Source: Bacteroidota bacterium
Lineage (GTDB): Bacteria; Bacteroidota; Bacteroidia; NS11-12g; UBA955
Length of the DNA: 13,081 nt
Direction: 5' to 3'
Assembly: GCA_947450015.1 (NCBI GenBank)
Contig: CANFUB010000046.1
Span: 1 to 13,081 of the forward strand
A program made the position numbers and the translations under genes. Positions within the stretch are counted from its first letter, which is position 1; each line of letters starts with the position of its first letter. The notes beneath the pieces are model-generated. The model did not search any database. It was given only the letters and a program-made list of their open reading frames with translations, and was not told the origin of the DNA. Below are positions 1-7,145 of the stretch, piece by piece.

Positions 1-1569
1 CACATTCCCTTTCCATTTATACTCGGGCACACCCATTTCTTTTTTACCCGCTGGATTGATACGTGTGCCATAATAGTTAACTTTAAAGTCGGCCACAACG
101 ATGTCTTTCCATTGCAACTCAAGTGTTTTTCTTAAATCAACATACATGGTGTTCGACTCGTTCCACATTCTTCTAGACAATGCGAAATCATTGCTGTCCA
201 TGGCTTCTTTTATGAGACGTGTTCTGTATTCTTTGGCTTTTGCTCTAAAGGATAAATCTTTTGGGAAATCTTTTGAACTCCCATCATTCAAAATTGTCAA
301 TGGTAATAAATCGTAATAGCTTGCCTTTTCCTTATTCTTTTGAATTAAATAAGTCGATTGCAATTGTTTTCCATTTCCATCTTTAGGGTTAAGTTCAATG
401 TATCTGTGGAATAACATTTCAGCGTAGTATGGCTTTTGTTCTTTTACATAATATGAAAAAGTTTGAAGCATATTAGGTTGCGTTAAATGACTTGTATAAG
501 TATTAAAAGCAGCATAACAAGCCTCTCTTAAACCAATATCACCAAAGTATTTATAAATATTTTCTAAGAAGACTAACTGTCCTTGACCAGCAAAAATGTC
601 GAATTTCTTAATTAATTCTAAGTTCTTTGATTTTGCCTTTAACTCCTTGCTTTTTGCATACAGTAAGATTAAACTATCGAATTGTTTTTGCTCATTCGAT
701 TTGGCCATACCATTTAACAAATAAATGTAAATAGAATTTTCTCTGTGATTTAGGAATGAATCGGTTGGAAAATCATTTAAACTTTGTTGCACCATTCTTA
801 AATAATCTTCACTGGGTGGAATTTTTTCTAATGCATAGCGCATGAGGTTGTAGGTATACTCACTAAGAACAGGATCGTTTGGCAATATTTCTCTACCATT
901 TTTAACAATGATATACGCAGTATCGTATTGCTTCTTATCAATGTAATATCGCCCTAATTGACGGAAAGGTAATTTACTGTAGCCATATAATTTCGAACCA
1001 TTTTCTGTCACACTGCTATAAATCATTTCTGCAGCTTCTTTGAAATAAGGCAAACTTTCAATTTTTAAATTCATTTGCCAATAGCACTCTCCCACCAATA
1101 CCAAGGATTGGGTATCCATTCCAAAGGATAAACTTCTTTTGAAAATGGGAAGTGCCTTCGCATATTTATTGGTATTGTATGCTTCTAATGCTTCTTTATT
1201 ATTCGCTTTAACTATGTTTTTAAAAAAAGCCACATTCTCTGGCTCTAAATAAATAAATTTTGTACCAACCATGATAAGCTTATTTTCAGGATTGAATTCT
1301 GCAAAACGGATCGCATCTTTTAAAGCATTTGGGTATTTGATTTTCAGATCTGGATCTTGTGAAATACCATACATGATTTTTGCTTTTAACAGGCGCACCA
1401 AAGGATGGTTCTTTGTTTCCTTATTTTCCATACATTTATCAATGTATTTCAAGGCGCCTTTCAAATTTTTCTCGTTGAATTGTTTTTCGGCTTTATCATA
1501 ATATTTCATTTGTGAAAAAGCCAAGGTGGTAAAACTTATAAGAACTATAAAAGCAAATAATTTCTTCAT
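1..1569 (-). CDS. Secreted tetratricopeptide-like repeat protein, partial (C-terminus beyond window)
   Basis: The reading frame is open from an ATG at 1569 to the window edge, giving 523 codons with no stop, so the 3' end is missing. Residues 1-20 form a signal peptide (MKK, hydrophobic LFAFIVLISF core, ending AFSQ), so the protein is exported. The rest is helical and repeat-like. A TPR-type pair lies at about 22-50 (YYDKAEKQFNEKNLKGALKY) and another at about 126-182 (EALEAYNTNKYAKALPIF, then CYWQMNLKIESLPYFKEAAE). At the window edge the sequence changes character, to YYGTRINPAGKKE followed by YKWKGNV, which could open a second domain. I suspect a CAP/SCP-type or other Bacteroidota extracellular domain but cannot confirm it. 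It starts 18 bases after the monooxygenase-fold gene and is probably co-transcribed with it. Function is unknown. Confidence 0.85.
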   Translation of the reverse strand, partial: MKKLFAFIVLISFTTLAFSQMKYYDKAEKQFNEKNLKGALKYIDKCMENKETKNHPLVRLLKAKIMYGISQDPDLKIKYPNALKDAIRFAEFNPENKLIMVGTKFIYLEPENVAFFKNIVKANNKEALEAYNTNKYAKALPIFKRSLSFGMDTQSLVLVGECYWQMNLKIESLPYFKEAAEMIYSSVTENGSKLYGYSKLPFRQLGRYYIDKKQYDTAYIIVKNGREILPNDPVLSEYTYNLMRYALEKIPPSEDYLRMVQQSLNDFPTDSFLNHRENSIYIYLLNGMAKSNEQKQFDSLILLYAKSKELKAKSKNLELIKKFDIFAGQGQLVFLENIYKYFGDIGLREACYAAFNTYTSHLTQPNMLQTFSYYVKEQKPYYAEMLFHRYIELNPKDGNGKQLQSTYLIQKNKEKASYYDLLPLTILNDGSSKDFPKDLSFRAKAKEYRTRLIKEAMDSNDFALSRRMWNESNTMYVDLRKTLELQWKDIVVADFKVNYYGTRINPAGKKEMGVPEYKWKGNV

Positions 1570-1587
1570 GTGAATTGTAACGACAAA

Positions 1588-1899
1588 TTAACCTAAAATA
1601 TTGTTAGCGCTACTAACAAGTTGTTCAACACTCCAAGCCTCTGGTTTAGCATTAAATTTAACTTTCGTTAAAGCCCAAGTTTCTTCAAACAATGTCGACT
1701 GCCTATAACTTTCTAAATTATCTTCATGCTCCCACATGCTATAGGTAAACATTACATTGGGTTGGTCTTTTTGTTGCCAAAGTGCTAAGTGGGTGCAGCC
1801 TTCACGGGCCCTTATTTTTGTTTTAACTGTTTCGAAAAGTGCTAGAAAATTTTCAACTTCTTCCGGCTTAAAACTCATTTTAACCAAGCGTATAATCAT
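1588..1899 (-). CDS. Antibiotic biosynthesis monooxygenase (ABM) domain protein
   Basis: This is a 103-residue protein of usual single-domain ABM size, the dimeric ferredoxin-like alpha+beta barrel fold. It shows the family pattern: an N-terminal strand (MIIRLVKMSF), a helix with the REGCTHL turn at about 33-39, a strand YSMWEHEDNLESY with the conserved acidic E, and a terminal helix and strand. Relatives include quinol monooxygenases and many small proteins of unknown role. The position often occupied by His after the E-x-W motif appears to be Tyr (SYRQSTLF), so oxygenase chemistry should not be assumed. The ATG overlaps the stop of the upstream DUF62-like gene as ATGA (4 bases), so translation is probably coupled. 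Fold assignment is fairly firm; substrate is unknown. Confidence 0.75.
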   Translation of the reverse strand: MIIRLVKMSFKPEEVENFLALFETVKTKIRAREGCTHLALWQQKDQPNVMFTYSMWEHEDNLESYRQSTLFEETWALTKVKFNAKPEAWSVEQLVSSANNILG

Positions 1900-2627
1900 A
1901 TTTTCGTGATAGAAATAACTGTATTTTCTTTGATTCTAAAAAGCTGAGATGCATTGCCTTGGTTAATGGCCAATTTTAGATAACCTGTTTTGCTAAACAT
2001 TAACAATGCTAAACCTTGTCCAACTGAATTATAATCCTTATGGATTTCATAAAAATGAACATCTCTAACATATTGTATTTTCGCACTAAACTTACCTGCC
2101 TCAAATTTTTGATCGAATTGTGTTTTGTTTAAATTAAAATAACAATTGCCATGTGGATCGGTATAGATTCTCTCACAGACAATCATATTATCGTGTTCCA
2201 TTGCTTTCTTTTGGGTTAGCATCACAGCGTTATCTGCGCGTTTCAATTGACTCGTATCGTTTTGAATCAATTGATTTAACACGGTTATTAATTCAGTGTT
2301 TTCGCAAGTGTAAAGCATTTCGTTTTTGCCAATTTCAAAAACCAAAGCGATTAAGCCATTGTTGGGAAATACAAACCACTTGTCGCGGTGTTTGTAAATA
2401 ATATTTTGTGAAAGCGATCCAATGCGCACCAAGGTTATCATTTCTTCATTTCCATCGAATTCCAATTGATTTACGACGAAAGCTGCTTCAACAATGTTCT
2501 GTAATTTTATCTGATGTGAAATATCAACTACCTTGATATCCTTGATTCCTTGTAATAACTGACTGTGCAACAAGCCTATTTTATAGGAACCTGATTGAAA
2601 ATCGGATATTAATTGAATGATTGCCAA
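1896..2627 (-). CDS. Degenerate SAM hydroxide adenosyltransferase (DUF62/fluorinase-family) homologue
   Basis: The protein has 243 residues, slightly shorter than the family norm of about 260-280. Family landmarks are in order: LISDF at 6-10 (family LLTDFG), VVDISHQI at 33-40 (IVDISH), PNNGL at 88-92 (PDNGLL), YTDPHGN at 155-161 (YvDrFGN) and a C-terminal beta domain (GYLKLAINQGNAS). Family members hydrolyse S-adenosylmethionine to adenosine and methionine using an Asp-Arg-His triad. Here the VDPGVG segment that carries the Asp and nearby Arg reads VRIGSLS at 67-73, and the FHGRD segment with the His is not recognisable in the region 125-145. It may therefore be inactive or altered in function. 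The start is TTG (complement of 2625-2627), giving MAIIQLISDF, which matches the family N-terminus; no in-frame ATG is near. It heads the run continuing into the ABM and repeat-protein genes. Confidence 0.8.
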   Translation of the reverse strand: MAIIQLISDFQSGSYKIGLLHSQLLQGIKDIKVVDISHQIKLQNIVEAAFVVNQLEFDGNEEMITLVRIGSLSQNIIYKHRDKWFVFPNNGLIALVFEIGKNEMLYTCENTELITVLNQLIQNDTSQLKRADNAVMLTQKKAMEHDNMIVCERIYTDPHGNCYFNLNKTQFDQKFEAGKFSAKIQYVRDVHFYEIHKDYNSVGQGLALLMFSKTGYLKLAINQGNASQLFRIKENTVISITKI

Positions 2628-2642
2628 AATTGATTATTTTCG
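2613..2642 (+). promoter_or_regulatory. Bacteroidota-type promoter for phoH
   Basis: TTG at 2613-2615, then 19 bases, then TATTTTCG at 2635-2642. The Bacteroidota primary sigma consensus is TTG-N19-TAnnTTTG, so the spacing and -33 element match and one base of the -7 box differs. Predicted transcription would start near 2648, leaving a leader of about 40 bases before the TTG start at 2691. The -33 element lies inside the 5' end of the divergent DUF62-like gene. Confidence 0.5.
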
Positions 2643-2646
2643 TGTG

Positions 2647-2654
2647 CAAAAATA
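2647..2654 (-). promoter_or_regulatory. -7 box (TATTTTTG) for the DUF62-like/ABM/repeat-protein run
   Basis: The complement of 2647-2654 is TATTTTTG, a full match to TAnnTTTG, 19 bases upstream of the TTG start at 2627. A -33 TTG at ideal spacing is not evident. It sits just downstream of the -7 box of the opposite promoter, so the two divergent promoters overlap. The span 2635-2654 is also nearly palindromic (outer 6 bases perfectly paired). Confidence 0.5.
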
Positions 2655-2690
2655 TCCACTATTCACCCAATTAAAAAAGAATCTTTCACT

Positions 2691-3644
2691 TTGGCAGAAA
2701 AATCAATCCTCATCGAAGACTTGCAACCACAAGACATATATGGTGCAAATAATATTTTCCTAAATATTATAAAAAACAAAAATCCTAAACTTAAAATTAT
2801 TGCACGTGGCGATGAAATAAAGGCCATTGGCGAAGACCAAGAGGTTGATGATTTCATCAGTCGCTTTCAAAAGTTTAATATTTCGATTATGAAAGGTCGA
2901 GAATTAAATGAGTCGTTGCTCAGCGAAATTTTTGGTTCAGATGATACTGCACCTTCTGATATTGCCGCAACAAAATTAATTGACAATGACAACAACACAA
3001 TTTTGTTTGGCAACAATGGTAAGCCAATTAAAGCCCGCACAGCCAATCAAATTAAATTAGTGCATGAAATTGCAAAGAACGATATTGTATTTGCACTTGG
3101 CCCTGCCGGCACTGGCAAAACCTACACCGCAGTAGCCGTTGCTGTAAAAGCACTTAAAAACAAAGAAATAAAACGCATCATTTTAACGCGTCCGGCTGTT
3201 GAAGCGGGCGAAAGTCTTGGTTTTTTACCTGGTGATTTAAAAGAAAAAATTGACCCTTATTTGCGTCCACTTTACGATGCTTTGGATGATATGATTCCAC
3301 CAGATAAACTTAAATTGTATATTGAGAATAGAACAATTGAAATTGCGCCTCTTGCATTTATGAGAGGAAGAACTTTGGACAATTGCTTTGTCATTTTAGA
3401 TGAGGCCCAAAACACTACCGATTCGCAATTAAAAATGTTCCTTACCAGAATGGGGCCTTCTGCCAAGTTGATTATTACTGGCGACTTAACCCAAGTGGAT
3501 TTACCCGCCAAACAAACGACTGGCCTAATAAAATCAACTAAAATATTAGACAAAATTAAAGGTATCAGTATTGTGCTTTTGAATGTCGATGATGTTGTAA
3601 GACACCGACTAGTAAAAGAAATCATTAAGGCATACGAAAGTTAA
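2691..3644 (+). CDS. phoH: PhoH-family ATPase (YbeZ/PhoL type)
   Basis: The protein has 317 residues, normal for the family. It has an N-terminal KH-like domain (about 1-85) that marks the YbeZ/PhoL subgroup, then a P-loop ATPase domain. Visible motifs are Walker A GPAGTGKT at 137-144, RPAVEAGE at 167-174, the DPYLRPLYDAL segment at about 188-198, Walker B VILDEAQN at 234-241 and the sensor TGD at 263-265. Family members bind and hydrolyse ATP and are linked to RNA metabolism and ribosome maturation with the nuclease YbeY; ybeY is not in this window. The start is TTG at 2691; upstream in-frame sequence has no ATG or GTG, and the next in-frame ATG (residue 67) would remove most of the N-terminal domain. 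It is transcribed divergently from the DUF62-like gene, 63 bases away. Confidence 0.93.
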   Translation: MAEKSILIEDLQPQDIYGANNIFLNIIKNKNPKLKIIARGDEIKAIGEDQEVDDFISRFQKFNISIMKGRELNESLLSEIFGSDDTAPSDIAATKLIDNDNNTILFGNNGKPIKARTANQIKLVHEIAKNDIVFALGPAGTGKTYTAVAVAVKALKNKEIKRIILTRPAVEAGESLGFLPGDLKEKIDPYLRPLYDALDDMIPPDKLKLYIENRTIEIAPLAFMRGRTLDNCFVILDEAQNTTDSQLKMFLTRMGPSAKLIITGDLTQVDLPAKQTTGLIKSTKILDKIKGISIVLLNVDDVVRHRLVKEIIKAYES

Positions 3645-3667
3645 AAATCGTTTTTAAAAAAAATGAT

Positions 3668-3675
3668 TACTTTTG
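3668..3675 (+). promoter_or_regulatory. -7 box (TACTTTTG) upstream of purC
   Basis: TACTTTTG fully matches TAnnTTTG and is followed by CCC, 22 bases before the first possible purC ATG. No TTG lies at the expected -33 distance; the upstream region is a mixed A/T tract. This suggests purC has its own promoter separate from phoH. Confidence 0.45.
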
Positions 3676-3697
3676 CCCTGTTAAATTTAAGTTTTTA

Positions 3698-4669
3698 ATG
3701 AACCAAACAAATACAGCGAAAATGGAAAAAGGACTAATGGCTACCAATTATTTTTTTAAGGATCAAACATCCTTTTACAGAGGCAAAGTAAGAGATGTTT
3801 ACACGATTAAAAACGAGTACGTAGCAATGATTGCATGTGATAGAATTTCTGCATTCGACCACGTTTTACCTAAAGCAATTCCGCACAAAGGAGAAGTTTT
3901 AACACAATTGGCTTCATTTTTCCTTGATTCAACAAAAGATATCATACAAAATTGGAAAATTAGCACACCCGATCCAAATGTAACTTTTGGTATTAATTGT
4001 GACGCGATTCCGATTGAAATAGTGGTGCGTGGCTACTTGTGTGGGCATGCTTGGAGGGTATACAAAACAGGTGAACGCATGATTTGTGGTGTTAGAATGC
4101 CCGATGGATTAAAAGAAAACGACAAATTTCCAACGCCTATCATTACTCCTGCAACAAAAAACAGCAGCGGACACGATGAAGATATTAGTGTTGAAGATAT
4201 TATTGCACATAAGATTACTTCAAAAAAATTCATGGACCAGATGGTAGAAGCTTCATTAGCATTATACAATAGAGGTAGTGATATGGCCAATGAACGTGGA
4301 TTAATTTTGGTCGATACAAAATATGAATTTGGCGTGCATGATAAAAAATTAATTTTAATCGATGAGGTTCATACACCTGATTCTAGTCGCTTTTTCTACC
4401 TTGACACATACGAAAAACTGCAAAAAGAAGGAAAACCACAAAAGCAATTATCAAAAGAATTTGTAAGAGAATGGCTAATGGCGAATGGTTTCCAAGGTTT
4501 GGAGGGTGAAATAATTCCAGAAATGACCAATGAATTTGTAAAAAGTGTAACCGATAGGTACACAGAATTATTTGAAGCAATGACTGGCAAGGTATTTGTA
4601 GGTAGGGATTATGCAAACGCAGATAAAACTATAGAAGATAACATAAACGACACACTATTAACTATTTAA
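3698..4669 (+). CDS. purC: Phosphoribosylaminoimidazole-succinocarboxamide synthase (SAICAR synthetase)
   Basis: PurC catalyses the ATP-dependent joining of CAIR and aspartate to give SAICAR in de novo purine synthesis in the cytoplasm. The 323 residues match the longer form common in Bacteroidota. Visible motifs are GKVRDVY at 29-35 (ATP-binding loop), DRISAFDHVLP at 48-58, PIEIVVRGYLCGHAWR at about 105-120, TPATKNSSGHDEDIS at about 150-164, LVDTKYEFG at 204-212 and the signature LIDEVHTPDSSRF at 220-232. The start is uncertain: ATG at 3698, 3722 and 3737 are all in frame. Homology begins near MATNYFF, so 3737 (preceded by an AAAAAGGA stretch) or 3722 may be the true start. No other pur gene is adjacent, so it is isolated from the rest of the pathway here. 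Confidence 0.96.
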   Translation: MNQTNTAKMEKGLMATNYFFKDQTSFYRGKVRDVYTIKNEYVAMIACDRISAFDHVLPKAIPHKGEVLTQLASFFLDSTKDIIQNWKISTPDPNVTFGINCDAIPIEIVVRGYLCGHAWRVYKTGERMICGVRMPDGLKENDKFPTPIITPATKNSSGHDEDISVEDIIAHKITSKKFMDQMVEASLALYNRGSDMANERGLILVDTKYEFGVHDKKLILIDEVHTPDSSRFFYLDTYEKLQKEGKPQKQLSKEFVREWLMANGFQGLEGEIIPEMTNEFVKSVTDRYTELFEAMTGKVFVGRDYANADKTIEDNINDTLLTI

Positions 4670-4693
4670 AACTACAAAAAACTATAAAACTAA

Positions 4694-6547
4694 ATGAGAC
4701 TACACACAATTAAAACTACACTTCTCCTTTTTTTCTCTCTAAATTTTATTATTCACAACGCCCAAACAGTTAAAACTTTTGCGGGCAAAGCTTATTCTGG
4801 TTCAGGTTTTTACAATGGTACCAGAAACAATCACAAAGATTCTATGTTGTTTTCTGCTCCAACAGGAATTGCCATAGATACTTCTGGACGCATTTATATT
4901 TCTAACGAACACAACATCATGCTAATTACAGGAACGAACTGTAAATTGGTAGCGGGTTACAACCTGGATCCAACCTCTGGCGGTGCACCCGACAGTAAAG
5001 ATGGAACTGGTATAGCCGCGCGTTTTAACGGTCCTGCTGGCTTAACAATTATTCCAAGCACCAATGAGGTATTGGTGGCCGATGTCGACAACCATCAAAT
5101 TAGAAAGGTAAGTCCTTATTTCAATTTATCCCAAGACCCTAGTGTTACAACCATTGCAGGGGTAAAGTTATTAAACGGTTCATTTCTTAACAGTACCAAT
5201 TCATTGTCTAAGTTTAATGCACCTGTTGGAGTTGCCACTGCTGCCAATGGCGATGTATATGTTGCCGACAGAAATAACCATTGCATTCGAAAAATCTCTG
5301 GTGGCAATGTTACCACTATTGGCGGTAAACCAGGTATTCAAGGTCATGTGAATGGCGCCAATGGCACATCTACATTCGATTCACCCTTTAACGTTTTCAT
5401 TGATGGCAATTATTTATATGTTGCTGACTACGGTAACAGTGCCGTTCGTAAAATCGATTTAAGCACTGAAATAACAACCGACTTTATAACATCAGGTTTA
5501 ACTTCTCCAACTGCATTGTGTAAAATTGGCGGGGCATTTTTTATTGCTGAACAAATATGCGTTAAGCGATACGAAAGCAATGTTTTAAGTTTATATGTAG
5601 GCAGCACATCACAAACTGGCAACGTAGATGCAGCTGGGTCAGCCGCACGTTTTGAATACATTACAGGTATCGCCTACAGTCCACTACAAAATCTATTGTA
5701 TGTAGTAGATAAAGGCAACAATGTCATTAAAAGCATTACACCAAGCAATAGCCCAGTTTGTAATTTTACTGTTTCTAATATTTCGCCTACCAAAGGTCAA
5801 ACTGTTATTTTAAAGAGTACTTCAACCAATAAACCAACTTCATTCAAATGGACGTTTACGCCAGGCAGTTATAATTTGTTGAACAATTCTAAAATTACGG
5901 ATAGCACCATTTACGTTAGTTTCACCCAAGCTGGTTCATTTACTGTTAAACTTTGGGTCGCCAACAATGGCGGAGCTGATTCATTAACTAAAAATAACTA
6001 TATTAATGTTAGTAGTATTACCTCAGCACCTGTTGCAAGTTTTGTTGCATCAAAAACAAATCCAAAAGTCAACGAAGTGATCAGCTTAATCGATCAGTCA
6101 GCTAATGATCCAACAGCTTGGACTTGGAGAATAACGCCAGCTACCTACATTTTTACCAATGGAACAGATTCAAATTCTAGAATTCCAAATGTTAAATTTA
6201 CCAATGGTGATAATTACAGTATCACATTAATAGCAACAAACAGTTTAGGTTCTACATCAGAAACAAAATTAAATTACATTAATGTTAATCTCTCTAGTGT
6301 TAAGCGCATTGCTACAACACCAATTAATTTGTTTCCAAACCCTGCCAATGGCGTTGTTAATTTAAGCCATGTATTGAATGGTAAAATTCAAATCATCAAT
6401 ATTCAAGGACAAATTGTATTAACACAAGAAAAGAATGAAACTGCAACTGAACTAAACATTGAAAACCTTGAAACAGGTGTTTACTTTATACTGTTGCAGA
6501 CCGAAGCTGGTGTTATCAGTGATAAGCTAATTGTGAATGCACATTAA
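4694..6547 (+). CDS. Secreted NHL-repeat/PKD-domain protein with type IX secretion sorting domain
   Basis: This is a 617-residue exported protein. Residues 1-24 are a signal peptide (hydrophobic TLLLFFSLNFII, cleavage near HNAQ). About 50-350 form a beta-propeller of NHL-type repeats, seen in phrases such as GIAIDTSGRIYIS, GLTIIPSTNEVLVADVDNHQIRKV, GVATAANGDVYVADRNNHCIRKI, NVFIDGNYLYVADYGNSAVRKI and GIAYSPLQNLLYVVDKGNNVIK. Two PKD-like domains follow, about 354-440 (SFKWTFTPGSY) and 446-531 (AWTWRITPATY), each closing in NYINV. Residues 543-617 are a type A T9SS sorting domain (LFPNPANGVVNL, then IQGQIV, then LETGVYFILL, then KLIVN). It should cross the outer membrane by T9SS and be released or surface-attached. 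Its ligand is unknown. It starts 24 bases after purC with no promoter box seen between, so it may be partly co-transcribed, though no shared function is apparent. Confidence 0.9.
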   Translation: MRLHTIKTTLLLFFSLNFIIHNAQTVKTFAGKAYSGSGFYNGTRNNHKDSMLFSAPTGIAIDTSGRIYISNEHNIMLITGTNCKLVAGYNLDPTSGGAPDSKDGTGIAARFNGPAGLTIIPSTNEVLVADVDNHQIRKVSPYFNLSQDPSVTTIAGVKLLNGSFLNSTNSLSKFNAPVGVATAANGDVYVADRNNHCIRKISGGNVTTIGGKPGIQGHVNGANGTSTFDSPFNVFIDGNYLYVADYGNSAVRKIDLSTEITTDFITSGLTSPTALCKIGGAFFIAEQICVKRYESNVLSLYVGSTSQTGNVDAAGSAARFEYITGIAYSPLQNLLYVVDKGNNVIKSITPSNSPVCNFTVSNISPTKGQTVILKSTSTNKPTSFKWTFTPGSYNLLNNSKITDSTIYVSFTQAGSFTVKLWVANNGGADSLTKNNYINVSSITSAPVASFVASKTNPKVNEVISLIDQSANDPTAWTWRITPATYIFTNGTDSNSRIPNVKFTNGDNYSITLIATNSLGSTSETKLNYINVNLSSVKRIATTPINLFPNPANGVVNLSHVLNGKIQIINIQGQIVLTQEKNETATELNIENLETGVYFILLQTEAGVISDKLIVNAH

Positions 6548-6564
6548 TTCAAAATAAAATTCTT

Positions 6565-6592
6565 AAAAAGCCCTTTATAGGGCTTTTTTTTT
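6565..6592. terminator. Bidirectional intrinsic terminator
   Basis: The arms AAAAAGCCC (6565-6573) and GGGCTTTTT (6580-6588) pair perfectly around a six-base loop, followed by a run of nine T (6584-6592). On the minus strand the hairpin is followed by five T. It lies in the 47-base gap between the convergent NHL-repeat and DUF1697 genes, so it can serve both. Confidence 0.9.
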
Positions 6593-6594
6593 GC

Positions 6595-7137
6595 CTAATG
6601 CATTAGACCCACTAATTGGGTAATGGTTTTCCAATTGCGTGTGGTGGCATTCAGCTTTAACTTATTTTCAATAAATTGGTTACTTATTTTGGAGTTACCA
6701 TAACCATTGATGGGACAATGAATATAAATGGTATTATTTTCGATCAAATATTCATCGGTTCCAAAATCAAATTCAGAAAATTGTTTTACAAGCTCCGCAT
6801 TTGGTAGCTCAGACAAAAATGTAACGTGCAATTTGCTTATATCTGTACTCCCCTTTTTCAAGAATGGATTGTTCTCAAAAATAAATTGTAATTCTTTATT
6901 GGATTTAACCAAAACAGGCACATCGAAACCAAAGACCTCTAGAATACGGTTAGCGATTAGCAATTCTAATTCTCTCTGATTTGATTCTTCGGATATGAAA
7001 ACAACGTTTCCACTTTGGATGTAGGTTTGAACAGCATTAAATCCCAATTTTTGAAAAAGGTTTTTTAATTCATCCATTTTTATGATTTTGTGGCCACTTA
7101 CATTGATGCCACGCAGTATACAGATATAGGTATTCAT
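6595..7137 (-). CDS. DUF1697 family protein
   Basis: This is a 180-residue cytoplasmic protein matching DUF1697. It begins with the family signature YICILRGINVSGHKIIKMDEL, then LGFNAVQTYIQSGNVVF, and ends with the typical ATTRNWKTITQLVGL segment. The family is widespread and structurally alpha/beta, with no established biochemical role. I chose the ATG at 7137 because the family starts almost directly at YICILRG; a longer reading from TTG at 7155 would add six residues (MLLKKK) and overlap priA by 10 bases. It is the last gene of the leftward four-gene run, 8 bases after the priA stop. Its stop is just beside the shared terminator. Confidence 0.88.
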   Translation of the reverse strand: MNTYICILRGINVSGHKIIKMDELKNLFQKLGFNAVQTYIQSGNVVFISEESNQRELELLIANRILEVFGFDVPVLVKSNKELQFIFENNPFLKKGSTDISKLHVTFLSELPNAELVKQFSEFDFGTDEYLIENNTIYIHCPINGYGNSKISNQFIENKLKLNATTRNWKTITQLVGLMH

Positions 7138-7145
7138 TTTCTTTT

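Noticed and set aside
101..1501. Two plus-strand reading frames (101-316 and 1271-1501) inside the first gene.
   Set aside because: They are antisense to a continuous 523-codon minus-strand frame with a signal peptide and repeat structure, and resemble no family.
3641..3657. A perfect inverted repeat (TTAAAAA, loop TCG, TTTTTAA) directly after phoH, as a possible terminator.
   Set aside because: The stem is only A:T pairs and weak, and its first bases overlap the phoH stop codon. It more likely reflects A/T tracts before the purC promoter.
6595..6606. A perfect 12-base palindrome (CTAATGCATTAG) at the end of the DUF1697 gene, as a possible operator.
   Set aside because: It lies at the 3' end of the coding sequence next to a terminator, where regulation is unlikely, and palindromes of this size can arise by chance.
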